From: Smithellaceae bacterium
Lineage (GTDB): Bacteria > Desulfobacterota > Syntrophia > Syntrophales > Smithellaceae
DNA: 64,000 nucleotides
Direction: 5' to 3'
NCBI GenBank assembly: GCA_030690945.1
Contig: JAUYFM010000004.1
Span: 25,718 to 89,717 of the forward strand
How positions within the stretch are numbered: the first letter of the stretch is position 1; each line of letters begins with the position of its first letter. The notes beneath the pieces were generated by a model. It worked only from the letters and a program-made list of their open reading frames with translations, searched no databases and was not told the origin of the DNA. The translations under genes were made by a program, and so were the position numbers. This document shows, one piece after another, positions 34,378 to 43,802 of this stretch.

Positions 34378-34435
34378 ACTTCCCGGAATAATCTTCGATT
34401 TAATACGGGAAGTGTCCCTCCGTTTATTCGAGTTC
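34378..34435. repeat. direct repeat flanking dinD, right copy
   Basis: Matches 33346-33402 with the shared core ATTTAATACGGGAAGT and the ACTTCCC(A/G)GAATA start and CCGTTTATT end, with a few substitutions and a small gap. Confidence 0.65.
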
Positions 34436-34927
34436 TGCGCTGGCATGACGGTTTTTCCCTCCTTTTTCAGAGAGCAAAACTTTTGGAGCGTCGCGTATTC
34501 GATAATAATATCGTAGCCTTTCGAATGCCGGCACGCCAGCATTGATTTTAAAACCCGGGGCCGCCGCCGGGGTATTGGATGAACAGGGTGCTTGATGTTC
34601 TGTCGGACAGTGAATAAGTGATGTCCCCGGATTACAAGGAGTTTGTAAAATCATTGACATATGGAACGCGCCGTAGTTATGTGACCATGTACCCAATCGG
34701 TGGGTGTTCGCAGTCCGATGGACGGGCTTTGAGCCAATCGAGGAGGTTGTCTTATGGCGATCCGCATAAGATACCGTGATTAACCGCGATATTGGCGCAA
34801 CAAAATGAATATAAAGAGCTTATCGCGTTTTTGGTAATCGCTCTGATGGCGTGTTATGCGGACAGGAAACCAAAATTTGGTGTGTTATACGGATCAATCT
34901 AATTATTGTTAGACGGACGACGCAGAC
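34436..34927. other. intergenic stretch without a supported gene
   Basis: Two minus-strand frames (34291-34542, 34424-34696) lack domains and ribosome-binding sites. A TTGACA at 34654 with TTATGT after 17 bases may be a promoter for the gene at 34928. CTTATG/CATAAG forms a short hairpin at 34751-34770. Confidence 0.5.
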
Positions 34928-35479
34928 ATGACGACTATTACACTACCGCCAGAGTTCTCAAGCTTTCTGGACGACTTTCAGAAGGAGAGTGACCGTGCTG
35001 CAGCGGTTTTAGGTGCGGCCTATTTGGACGAGCGACTTGAGCGGTTACTGTGTTCGGTGTTCGTGGGAACCCCAAAATTTGTCGAGGAGCTCCTCAAGGG
35101 CCAGGGCGGGTTGGCGACCTTCAGTTCGCGCATCAGCATTGCGTATGCCACCGGGCTCATTACTTTGCCTGTAGCCCAGGATCTACACGTGATCCGAAGA
35201 ATCCGTAATGACTTTGCTCATACGAGGACACAGGTCACCTTTGCCTTGGTAACTGTTGCTCAGCGCGTCGACAAAATGCAGGTTCTGGACATGCTTGGAA
35301 TGGGCCAGCGTGAAGCGCTTCAGGGCAGTGCGAATACACGAGGAAAATTCAATGCTGCGGTAGCGCTGCTTATATTTCTTGGAGTTCACGTTCGCATTAG
35401 TACCTCCGCACGATTCAAGGAAGCGGAGCCGTTAATAGTTCATTGGGAGACAAGTGGACGAGAACCTTCAGCCGTCTAA
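34928..35479 (+). CDS. MltR/DUF4145-like protein with HEPN-type motif
   Basis: A 183-residue helical protein. DRAAAVLGAAYLDERLERLL and LPVAQDLHVIRRIRNDFAHTR match the MltR (mannitol repressor-like) group. RNDFAH fits the R-x4-H motif of HEPN ribonucleases, a fold frequent in defence systems. No mannitol genes are present, and its neighbour is a giant helicase-nuclease. A role as RNase or defence accessory is therefore more likely than mannitol regulation, but unproven. Confidence 0.65.
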   Translation: MTTITLPPEFSSFLDDFQKESDRAAAVLGAAYLDERLERLLCSVFVGTPKFVEELLKGQGGLATFSSRISIAYATGLITLPVAQDLHVIRRIRNDFAHTRTQVTFALVTVAQRVDKMQVLDMLGMGQREALQGSANTRGKFNAAVALLIFLGVHVRISTSARFKEAEPLIVHWETSGREPSAV

Positions 35480-35550
35480 CAATGGCATTAAGGGCGAAAT
35501 AATTGGGAACAGCCACCAATGTTCTTGACAGCCGGGAAAAGGAACTGAAT

Positions 35551-35665
35551 GTGCGGCCGGGCAAGGTCGTGTAATCCAGTGGGTGTGAATCCCGCCCCGG
35601 AAGGAAGACCATCCACCGGGTAGCAGGAAAATCCGTGACATTCCAACTATTTGGGGAATGGTGGA
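35551..35665 (+). ncRNA. group II intron 5'-end-like fragment
   Basis: The segment begins GTGCGGCCGGGCAAGG (fitting the GUGYG intron start) and continues with CCAGTGGGTGTGAATCCCGCC, the stem-loop wording found near the 5' end of many bacterial group II introns. No reverse transcriptase or domain V/VI is seen downstream, so only a fragment would be present. It separates the MltR-like gene from the helicase gene. Confidence 0.35.
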
Positions 35666-35742
35666 ACAATTCCCATATTTTACCGACTGCTCACCTTGAA
35701 AAAGGGTGGCGACATCGGAGGAATATGTAGCGTGAAAATTGA

Positions 35743-38700
35743 ATGTACCGTCGTAGATTAGTTTTTTATTTCAGGGCTTCGAAACCGGAGGCGTTTTTAC
35801 TGAGATATTTCGGAAGGAAAATGGAGTGGCACCTCCCACTGTTTTTCAAATGTGGGCAGCATTCATGTATTTTCTATGGCACAGAGGGAAACGTGGCAAA
35901 CGATAATTTAGTAACAGATCACATAACGCGGGTACTTGCACCGGAATCCAGTGCTGACAAGGCGGGTCCATTGGATAGCGTAGTGCTCGGTCATATTGAT
36001 GCTGCCCGCGTCAAGGCACAGATGCGTCGATGGCAAGATCGAGTGCTTGATCTCACCAAATCGAATCCCCTGATCGGACTCAACCGATCCCGTGTTGCGA
36101 AATTTCAGGTGATCGCACCTGAAATGAATGCCCTCTTTTCGACGTTCGTGATCGACGAGAAGCAACTTCGGATGCCTCTTGTCCGTAAGCGTAAGAAACA
36201 GTCTGAGCAAATATTGTTCGTTCCGTCTGACGATGAGCCCGAGCTTGTCATCGAGCCCGGAGATATTACTCTCGACGCGAAGCCTATTGACCTCATGCGA
36301 AGGCTCCGTCGCATACATAACAATGCGCGTACCACATTAGAGGAACGTGGCGTAACCACGCTGTACCTGACGTTTGGCGCACTTAGGTGGAAAGACGATC
36401 TATTGGGTGAATCGGTGAGCCCCCTCTGGATGGTACCTTGCGAGTTCGAGAGCAAGGGACCGGACTCTCCCCTGAGACTCTGCATGGCAGATGAAGATGC
36501 CCAAATAAATCCAGCGCTTGAATACTACCTCCGCGAACGACATAAGATTGAACTGCCGGAACTGCCTGATGAACCGGAACAGCCGTCTCTGACAAAGCTT
36601 CTCAAGCATATTAACCATATTGTTCGGGAGCAGGCATGGCAAGTAACCGAGGAGGTTTGGCTCAGCACTTTTTCCTTCGAGTCCTTGGTCATTTACCGAG
36701 ATCTTCAGGCCCTCATCGGCGTTGCAATCACACATCCCGTTATTGGTGCACTCTCCCGTGCGACTAAATCTACCGGTAAATCTGAAACACTCCCCCACGA
36801 TCTCGATACGCTGCCGATACCAACAACTGTTCCAATTCCAGTACTGCCGACCGATTCGAGCCAGCTTGAGGCGCTGACTTTGTCGTCTTTAGGACATCAT
36901 GTAGTCGTGCATGGCCCCCCAGGTACCGGGAAAAGCCAAACGATAGCCAATCTCATTGCAAATGCGCTGGACAGAAACAAAAAAGTGTTGTTCGTGAGTG
37001 CGAAAATGGCTGCGCTCAATGTCGTCCATGACCGGATCAAGGAACTAGGATTACAGTGTTTTTGTCTGGAAGCTCATAGTACCAAGGCCGGGAAACAGAA
37101 GATCGTCGATGAACTTCGGCGGACATTGGAAGCAGAAACGAGCCACGACGGAGAGGCATTGGATCGAGAACTACATGCACTATTGAGAGTCCGTGACGAG
37201 CTCAACACCTACGCCAGGGAACTCCATGCCACTCTCCAACCTTTGGGGCTCTCGGTGTACAGTGCGAACGCTCACCGCGCCCATCTTGAAGACGTTCCTG
37301 ATGTCCGTGGCGCTTTACCTTGGGCCAATCCCCTCGACGCCTCGCAGAATGATTTTGAACAATGTATACATGCTCTCGAAGAAATTGCCGCGAACGCAGA
37401 TATTTTCGACCAACGGACAACCCATCCTTGGAGGGGGTTTTCGCCCAGTCAATTCGGACTTGTAGAACAGGAAAGTCTCGAAGCATCACTGCGGGCCGTT
37501 GCAGATCTATACCAGAAAATCAGCCCACTGGCTGAACAGCTTGAAGGTCTCATTTCTGAAGCCAGTTCTTTGTCTATCAGCGAATGGATTCTTTTCAGGC
37601 AAGTCCTTACGGCAGTTGCAGAAACTGAGCGATTACCGAAGGACTGGTGGCGACACAATGAAGAAACACTTGCCAATCTGGCAAAGACATTCGCAACTGC
37701 AGCCGAACAAAGGAGGGAACTGGATTCACTTTTACCGGAAATCCATGGCGCGATCGATAGACCACTAAAGGATGTGGTAAACCTCCTCTCTCCTATCGCC
37801 GATCTTTATGGGACATGGCAGGCGTTCTTCATGCCATCGCATTGGAAATGGCGAAAACAGGTAATATCCTCTCTCTGCAAAGGCAGAAAGTTCGGACGTG
37901 AAAGGATTAAGTCACTTTACGAGAAGTGTCGTCGCGCCTCTGAGATAGAACGTTGGTTCGATGAGCAGCGTACAAGGATCGATTCGTACCTCGATACATC
38001 AATGGCGCCGAGCCCAATCATTTTCAAAGACCTCTCTCTTTCTTTCACGGTTGCAGTGCTCTGTAAGCAGGCATTAACTGCCGCAGGTAAAGAGGCAGTA
38101 CCCATTCTATCCCTGAGTGCTGAACTGCGAAGCGCCGCCGAGAAACTGCTTCTTTTGATCCCATCTTCAGATACCTCTCTACCGGCATCGATACAACGAA
38201 TCGATAATGATTGGCCGCATGGTTTCATCCATGACGCGCTTGCGAGCAAATCCCCTCAACCTGCGGTCGCCAACCGCGCCATATCTCTTCTTTCATCGAT
38301 GAAACAGGTGCGTGAGTGGGTGCTGCTTGATCGTGCACTGAAACGCTGCGCAGGATGTGGCTTACCGACTTTTTTGGATAGTTTTGGGACGGTAAGCGCA
38401 AGTAATGCACACCGCATCTTCGAGCGTCGCTTCCTCAATCTCTGGATAAGCGGAGCGATGGATCGCAGCCAGATGCTCGCAGGATTCACGGAGGCAAAAG
38501 GGCAAGATCTCCTGAACAAGTACCGGGCACTCGATGAAAGCGTCCGCCGACTCGCGATCGCACGTATACATATGACCGCTTCCTCGGCCTCAGCACGTGT
38601 CCGCGCCGCGGAAATCATCCCTGAGAGCGCCAGTGAAATAGGCATCCTTCGACGTGAGTTGCAGAAAAGGAAACGGATCAAACCGTTGCGGAAACTCTTT

Positions 38701-40698
38701 GCAGAAATCCCCCATGTCCTGCAAGCCCTGAAACCATGCCTTCTGATGAGTCCTATCTCCGTCTCAACATACCTGAAACCGGAAGTGTTTCATTTCGATC
38801 TCGTGGTCTTCGACGAGGCATCCCAGTTGCCTACCGCCGAAGCGATCCCCTCTATTCTACGGGCATCACAAGTTGTCGTGGCCGGCGATCCCAAGCAACT
38901 ACCGCCGACGTCTTTTTTCGAGTCAGCGCTTATACCCGAGGAGGAAGAGGACGATGAAGACCTGGACGGAGGGCAGGCGCCGTTGGAATCACTGCTCGAC
39001 GATTGCATAGCGGTTGTGCCGGTATTTCATGAATCCTACCTCCGATGGCACTATCGGAGCCGAGATGAACGGCTCATAAAGTTTTCTAATCACTTTTTCT
39101 ACGAGAACAAGCTCATCACATTCCCTGCAGCCAATACGGGAGTGGCTGGGCAAGGTGTTCGCTTCAAATATGTTCCTGATGGGGTTTATGACCGCGGGCG
39201 AAGCCGCATGAATCGAATTGAGTCTCGAATTGTTTCACGGTTGGCGCTGGAACATTTTGAACATTATCCGGAACGTTCGCTCGGAATCGTAGCCCTCAAT
39301 CTGAGTCAGACGGAGGCAATCGAGGATGCCATTGCGGAGGCGTTGCTCTCACGGCCTGATCTTGTCACTTTCTTCGATAAGAGTCGCCATGAGGGTGTTT
39401 TTGTTAAATCGCTGGAAAATGTCCAAGGCGATGAACGGGACACCATGATCATCAGCGTCGGGTATGGCCGGGATCATGCTGGCGGACTCAGCATGAACTT
39501 CGGTCCAATAAACACCGATGGTGGCTGGCGCCGCTTAAATGTCCTGATCACGCGCGCCAAGTGGGAGTGCATTCTGGTTTCTAGTCTGCGGGCGCAAGAT
39601 CTCAGCGGAGTCAATCCCGACAACCGAGGCGCAGTATCACTCCGGAGTTTCCTGGAATTTGTGGAACGGAGTGGTGATCTACTTCCAGAGGCTGCTGTCC
39701 AAACGAATGCCGAAACGAACGAATTCGAAGAATCGGTGCGCGCGGCTATCCTCGATAGAGGCTTCAAGGTGGACATGCAGGTAGGCGCGAGTCGCTACCG
39801 TATCGACTTGGCTGTGCGCGACCATCGCGACGAGCGGCGATATTTGCTCGGCATCGAATGCGATGGAGTCACATACCATAGTTCACGGACTGCCCGGGAC
39901 CGTGATTTGCTCCGCCAGTTAGTTCTCCAGCGCATGGGTTGGCGCATCCATCGTGTTTGGTCAACCGAATGGTTTCATGATCGAGAACAAGCCATAGCCG
40001 GCATACTGAGAAGTATCGAGCAAGCTCAACAAGAACCTGTGGAGCGTCCGGTGTACGCGCCCCCCCCCGATCCCAATCCAATTACAATGGTATCTCCTCA
40101 TCTGTCCGGCAAAGCCAAACCTGAGAGGAAGGATACACGGCTGCATAAACCAGGTGTCCCCTATGTACTTTACAATCCATCACAAACACTAAACCGCGAT
40201 GCTCTTCTCAAGGAGTCGTGCTGCAATGAACTCTCAAATTCCATTATTGATCTTGTCAATACCGAGGGGCCGATCCATCACGATTTTCTTGTAACGCGCT
40301 TGAAAGAAATTCATCGTGTCGCGAAGGCAGGATCGAATGTCCAGTCGAATATCAAACAAGCGCTTCGGTCCGCTGAGAATAAGCACGCTATTATACACAA
40401 TGCCAAGCCTTCTTTTTACTGCTCACCTCATGGGCAAATCAAATCATTCCGTTTACCGACAGAAACGGTGAGGCGTCCTATTGAGCACATTGCTCCAAGT
40501 GAACTATCGCTTGCAGTGCTATATTTCGTAGAGGATCAGTTTGGTGTTGTCGAGGAATATCTACCGACGGCAATTGCAAGACTCTTCGGTATTGAACGGC
40601 TCGGCGGCGAGAGTGCGGACATTATCCGCCATGTGATCGAAGAACTGGTATCCGAGGGATCGCTTCGCCGGAATGGAATGCAGGTGCATCTCAGATGA
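35743..40698 (+). CDS. giant DUF4011 / SF1 helicase / Vsr-like nuclease defence protein
   Basis: A protein of up to 1651 residues. The N-terminal DUF4011 region (about 90-330) has WQDRVLDLTKSNPLIGLNR. The SF1 helicase has Walker A VVHGPPGTGKSQTIANLI near 400 and Walker B LVVFDEASQLPTAEAIPSI near 1025, with later motifs (WHYRSRDERLI, VENVQGDERDTMIISVGYG, NVLITRAKW). A DUF559/Vsr-like PD-(D/E)XK domain at about 1330-1430 shows YRIDLAVRDH, GIECDGVTYH and the HRVWSTEWF end. A DUF3320-like tail follows. Proteins with this order occur in anti-phage islands. Start uncertain: a GTG at 35893 (VANDNLV) after GAGGG may be the true one, because residues 1-50 look noncoding. Confidence 0.85.
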   Translation: MYRRRLVFYFRASKPEAFLLRYFGRKMEWHLPLFFKCGQHSCIFYGTEGNVANDNLVTDHITRVLAPESSADKAGPLDSVVLGHIDAARVKAQMRRWQDRVLDLTKSNPLIGLNRSRVAKFQVIAPEMNALFSTFVIDEKQLRMPLVRKRKKQSEQILFVPSDDEPELVIEPGDITLDAKPIDLMRRLRRIHNNARTTLEERGVTTLYLTFGALRWKDDLLGESVSPLWMVPCEFESKGPDSPLRLCMADEDAQINPALEYYLRERHKIELPELPDEPEQPSLTKLLKHINHIVREQAWQVTEEVWLSTFSFESLVIYRDLQALIGVAITHPVIGALSRATKSTGKSETLPHDLDTLPIPTTVPIPVLPTDSSQLEALTLSSLGHHVVVHGPPGTGKSQTIANLIANALDRNKKVLFVSAKMAALNVVHDRIKELGLQCFCLEAHSTKAGKQKIVDELRRTLEAETSHDGEALDRELHALLRVRDELNTYARELHATLQPLGLSVYSANAHRAHLEDVPDVRGALPWANPLDASQNDFEQCIHALEEIAANADIFDQRTTHPWRGFSPSQFGLVEQESLEASLRAVADLYQKISPLAEQLEGLISEASSLSISEWILFRQVLTAVAETERLPKDWWRHNEETLANLAKTFATAAEQRRELDSLLPEIHGAIDRPLKDVVNLLSPIADLYGTWQAFFMPSHWKWRKQVISSLCKGRKFGRERIKSLYEKCRRASEIERWFDEQRTRIDSYLDTSMAPSPIIFKDLSLSFTVAVLCKQALTAAGKEAVPILSLSAELRSAAEKLLLLIPSSDTSLPASIQRIDNDWPHGFIHDALASKSPQPAVANRAISLLSSMKQVREWVLLDRALKRCAGCGLPTFLDSFGTVSASNAHRIFERRFLNLWISGAMDRSQMLAGFTEAKGQDLLNKYRALDESVRRLAIARIHMTASSASARVRAAEIIPESASEIGILRRELQKRKRIKPLRKLFAEIPHVLQALKPCLLMSPISVSTYLKPEVFHFDLVVFDEASQLPTAEAIPSILRASQVVVAGDPKQLPPTSFFESALIPEEEEDDEDLDGGQAPLESLLDDCIAVVPVFHESYLRWHYRSRDERLIKFSNHFFYENKLITFPAANTGVAGQGVRFKYVPDGVYDRGRSRMNRIESRIVSRLALEHFEHYPERSLGIVALNLSQTEAIEDAIAEALLSRPDLVTFFDKSRHEGVFVKSLENVQGDERDTMIISVGYGRDHAGGLSMNFGPINTDGGWRRLNVLITRAKWECILVSSLRAQDLSGVNPDNRGAVSLRSFLEFVERSGDLLPEAAVQTNAETNEFEESVRAAILDRGFKVDMQVGASRYRIDLAVRDHRDERRYLLGIECDGVTYHSSRTARDRDLLRQLVLQRMGWRIHRVWSTEWFHDREQAIAGILRSIEQAQQEPVERPVYAPPPDPNPITMVSPHLSGKAKPERKDTRLHKPGVPYVLYNPSQTLNRDALLKESCCNELSNSIIDLVNTEGPIHHDFLVTRLKEIHRVAKAGSNVQSNIKQALRSAENKHAIIHNAKPSFYCSPHGQIKSFRLPTETVRRPIEHIAPSELSLAVLYFVEDQFGVVEEYLPTAIARLFGIERLGGESADIIRHVIEELVSEGSLRRNGMQVHLR

Positions 40699-41159
40699 TT
40701 GGTACGAATTGGGAATCATTAGTGGAATCGATAATTTACGGCGAACGAATCAGTGGACATCCCTCGTATTTCGAAACTGTGCCGCCCTATCCGGTCACAA
40801 TCGACAGTGGCGGCAAGACACTGACCACTGCCGACTACCGTGTAACGAAGATGAAGTACGGCAAACAGGGCAAAGACAAAGATCTCGCCACGCTGCATTA
40901 CAACGACAAGATTACCCTCACCGGCATTCCGCTGGAAGCCTACGACTACATCGTTAATGGCAAACCGGCGCTGGATTGGGTGGTGGAGCGCCAGTGTGTC
41001 AAAACCGACAAGGACAGCGGCATCGTCAACGACGCCAACGACTGGGCGGTGGAAACCATGAAAAATCCCCGCTACCCGCTGGAACTATTCCAGCGAGTCA
41101 TCACGGTCAGCCTGGAAACAATGAAGATCGTCAGAAGCCTGCCGGGGTTGGAGATTTGA
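40695..41159 (+). pseudogene. C-terminal remnant of an ISP/type III-like restriction helicase, fused to a short foreign start
   Basis: From about residue 27 the 154-residue frame matches the C-terminal end of large DEAD/DEAH restriction helicases: PPYPVTIDSGGKTLTTADYRVTKMKYGKQGKDKDLATLHYNDKI, then VNGKPALDWVVERQCVKTDK and YPLELFQRVITVSLETMKIV. The first roughly 25 residues (MIGTNWESLVESIIYGERISG) are not from that family and begin in an ATGA overlap with the helicase gene. They are probably the start of its original downstream partner. The frame is open, so a short chimaeric product is possible, but no catalytic domain remains. Confidence 0.75.
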
Positions 41160-41232
41160 AGGGAAGCCGGAAATAACATGGAATAATCTGGAAAGTGCCA
41201 CTTTTTTATTGACAGAAAGGTGCAGGAAGAAC

Positions 41233-42129
41233 ATGTTTTATAGAATTGTTGTTGATTCTTGGAATGACCTCCTTCTATTATGCGATCATATCACTGATAA
41301 AAGTTCAAACTGGGCATTTAGGGGCCAATCTGATGAGAGTTGGCCTTTGTCTACCAAATTTGAAAGGGAAGCAGAGAAATATGTTTATGGCCCCGATTGG
41401 TTCAAAAATCGTGAGGAGATAATATTAGAAGATTTTCAACGTAGAGCGCATCAATATGTCCATCATTTGCCCGACTTAGAGGACTATATCGAATGGTTAT
41501 CCTTGTTGCAGCATTATGGAGGGCCAACTCGGCTTCTCGATTTTACATGGTCATATTATTTTGCTGCATTTTTTGCCGTGGAAACATCGCATGTTAAACC
41601 GACTAATTCGATTATATGGGCCGTGAATATCAACCGATTGATTGACCAGTTGTCGAAAATTCCTGATTACAGCTCAATAAAAAAATGGGGCAAGTTTAAT
41701 ATTACACTCGAACAAAATAAGCACTGGGCTGATACCGTCATTAAGGGTAGAAAAAATGATGATGTTATTTTCATAATTGACCCTTTTCTGCAACATGAAC
41801 GAATTTCGATACAGCAAGGGCTCTTTCTTTTTCCAGGCAATATAGAAAAGCCTTTTGAGCACAATTTATGTTCAATGTTCGAATTTGATTTCAAAGACCT
41901 TTCAACTAATGCGTTGGATGCTAAGTTTTCAGAAACCGGCGCATTTAATTTTTCAGATATCTCAATTATTAAGATTGTTATACCAGCCAGTTTGCGTTTA
42001 AAAGCACTTGCTGAGCTGTATAATATGAATATAACAGCGGCTACACTTTTCCCTGGGCTTGATGGATTTGCAAGAAGTCTTTCTTTTCGCATTCCGCAAC
42101 TTGATTTTCTCCTCAATCGCAAGAGCTGA
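41233..42129 (+). CDS. FRG-domain protein
   Basis: This 298-residue protein has the FRG domain signature: WAFRGQSDESWPLSTKFER near residue 30 and LQHYGGPTRLLDFTWSYYFAAFFAVE near residue 95. The family is common in mobile and defence regions. The biochemical function is not firmly known. The ATG at 41233 has an AGGA site; the track start at 41209 lacks one. The gene is clearly more AT-rich than the surrounding core genes, suggesting transfer. Confidence 0.75.
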   Translation: MFYRIVVDSWNDLLLLCDHITDKSSNWAFRGQSDESWPLSTKFEREAEKYVYGPDWFKNREEIILEDFQRRAHQYVHHLPDLEDYIEWLSLLQHYGGPTRLLDFTWSYYFAAFFAVETSHVKPTNSIIWAVNINRLIDQLSKIPDYSSIKKWGKFNITLEQNKHWADTVIKGRKNDDVIFIIDPFLQHERISIQQGLFLFPGNIEKPFEHNLCSMFEFDFKDLSTNALDAKFSETGAFNFSDISIIKIVIPASLRLKALAELYNMNITAATLFPGLDGFARSLSFRIPQLDFLLNRKS

Positions 42130-42218
42130 GACCAAGGGTTGCGAGGATGGGACCGAAGCCAACACTGGATGTTGGTCATCTCAAGAAGTACCTGAACGCG
42201 GATTAATAAGGAGGGGGA

Positions 42219-42776
42219 ATGAAATTTGAACAGTTGCTGACTCTCTTTCAAGAAACCCACCGGGAGTTGCAGAAACGGGCCGCCCGGTCAGTGGATATTG
42301 CCCTTGTTATTCGAAACTGGCTCTTTGGCTGGTATATTGTGGAGTTCGAGCAAGGCGGGGCCGACCGAGCGGAATTGTATGGGAAACGGTTGATCGAACG
42401 TATTGCGGAGGAACTTACCGCCCGGTTGGGCAGGGGATTCTCCAAGCGCTCCTTGGAACAGTATCGCCGGTTCTACGATAGTTATCGAGAGATTGCGCAG
42501 GCAATGCCTGCGCAATCTCTCGAGGGCAGTCTTGACCGGCAAAAGATTCGTCAGGCAATATCTGGCGAATCTCCTGATTCCCTTTCGGATGCCGTCATCA
42601 CCCTGCAGGCGCTTTCTACTGAATTGGCAAGCCGCTTCACTCTCGGGTGGACACACTATGTCGCTCTGTTGACCATACATGAGCATAAAAGTAAAAATCT
42701 TTTCCGACTATATCTGACCCTTCTGTTACATCGGCAAGGGCATTGTCGACAAGTTAAAAGAAATCTACGCCATTGA
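42219..42776 (+). pseudogene. DUF1016 (YhcG-like) protein, truncated
   Basis: The N-terminal DUF1016_N domain is clear: VDIALVIRNWLFGWYIVEFEQGGADRAELYGKRLI and GRGFSKRSLEQYRRFY, ending LGWTHYVALLTI. The family normally continues for about 150-200 residues to a PD-(D/E)XK nuclease domain. Here the sequence breaks at about residue 153 into unrelated text (HEHKSKNLFRLY). Another frame over the same DNA, FCYIGKGIVDKLKEIYAIENIKD, looks like the tail of a different gene. The coding region contains a 39-bp near-perfect palindrome. GGAGGGG precedes the ATG, so the fragment may still be translated. Confidence 0.75.
42485..42523. repeat. 39-bp near-perfect palindrome inside the DUF1016 frame
   Basis: Arms TCGAGAGATTGCGCAGGCA and TGCCTGCGCAATCTCTCGA are exact reverse complements of 19 bases with a single A between them. 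The palindrome is read in frame as REIAQAMPAQSLE. Confidence 0.9.
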
Positions 42777-42796
42777 AAACATAAAGGACTAGCCAT

Positions 42797-43645
42797 ATGG
42801 AAACAACGAAGATAGCATTATTCAAAGGTAAAGAAATTAGAAAGACTATACATAACGATGAATGGTGGTTTGTTATTAACGATGTTATAGAAGCATTAAC
42901 CGATTCGCGTGATCCGGCGCAATATTTCAAAAGACTCAAACAACGTGATGAAGAACTTTCAAAATTAACAGATCAAGGGGCGGTACAATTTGTACCACCC
43001 CTTACGCTGGACTTTATTACAGCGGGCGGTAAACAAAAAATGTATTGCTGGAATACGGAAGGGATTTTCCGGCTTATCCAATCAATCCCCTCGCCCAAGG
43101 CGGAACCGTTTAAACGCTGGCTGGCGAAAGTGGGTTATGAACGCGTGCAGGAAATCGAAAATCCCGAACTGGCAACCCAGCGCACCCGGATGCTCTATAA
43201 ACTCAAAGGCTATTCCGATGATTGGATAGAAAAACGCATGCGCGGCATTGCCATACGCGAAGAACTGACGGACGAATGGCAAAATAGAGGCGCGCAGGAA
43301 AAAAGGGATTACGAAATACTGACTGCGGAAATATCCAAAGCCACTTTCGGCGTTACGCCCAGCGAATACAAAGACCTCAAGGGATTACAGCGAGAAAACC
43401 TGCGCGATCACATGGATGATTTTGAACTCATCTTCACCATGCTGGGAGAGCGCTCCACCACGGAAATTCACCGCAATGAAGATTCGCAAGGCACGGCCAA
43501 ATTAAGAAAGGATGCCCATGCTGGCGGGAAAATTGCCGGTAATGCGCGCAAAGAACTGGAAAAGAAACTGGGACGAACCGTTGTGTCTCCTAAAAACTAT
43601 TTGCCAAAATCCAAAAGTGTCCGCCGGTTGAAAAATGACCAATGA
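42797..43645 (+). CDS. BRO-N domain antirepressor-like protein
   Basis: A 282-residue protein with an N-terminal BRO-N/antirepressor domain (WWFVINDVIEALTDSRDPAQYFKRLKQRD, YCWNTEGIFRLIQSIPSPKAEPFKRWLAKVGYERVQEIENP). The conserved C-terminal half includes KGYSDDWIEKRMRGIAIREELTDEW and KLGRTVVSPKNYL. Such proteins are widespread in mobile elements; the role is unknown and DNA binding is presumed. It follows a truncated gene and precedes repeats and pseudogenes. Confidence 0.75.
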   Translation: METTKIALFKGKEIRKTIHNDEWWFVINDVIEALTDSRDPAQYFKRLKQRDEELSKLTDQGAVQFVPPLTLDFITAGGKQKMYCWNTEGIFRLIQSIPSPKAEPFKRWLAKVGYERVQEIENPELATQRTRMLYKLKGYSDDWIEKRMRGIAIREELTDEWQNRGAQEKRDYEILTAEISKATFGVTPSEYKDLKGLQRENLRDHMDDFELIFTMLGERSTTEIHRNEDSQGTAKLRKDAHAGGKIAGNARKELEKKLGRTVVSPKNYLPKSKSVRRLKNDQ

Positions 43646-43663
43646 CGCGCATTCTTTTTCATG

Positions 43664-43802
43664 GATGCCCGACAAAAGCATTCGGGCATGACAAGGATTA
43701 TTGATCCCCGATAGGTAATTTCGGGGATGACAGTTTCAGGTTTGTCATTCCCGCAGTTCCCCGACAGAAACCTTCGGGGACAAGCTTCAGGCGGGAATCC
43801 AT
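43664..43802. repeat. cluster of dispersed hairpin repeats
   Basis: ATGCCCGACAAAAGCATTCGGGCAT forms one stem. CCCCGATAGGTAATTTCGGGG forms a second. CATTCCCGCAG...GCGGGAATCCATG encloses a third (TTCCCCGACAGAAACCTTCGGGGA). These are REP-like sequences without coding function. Confidence 0.6.

Noticed and set aside
33346-34435. Integron attC sites around dinD
   Set aside because: The repeats lack the GTTRRRY/RYYYAAC core pair, and no integrase is present.
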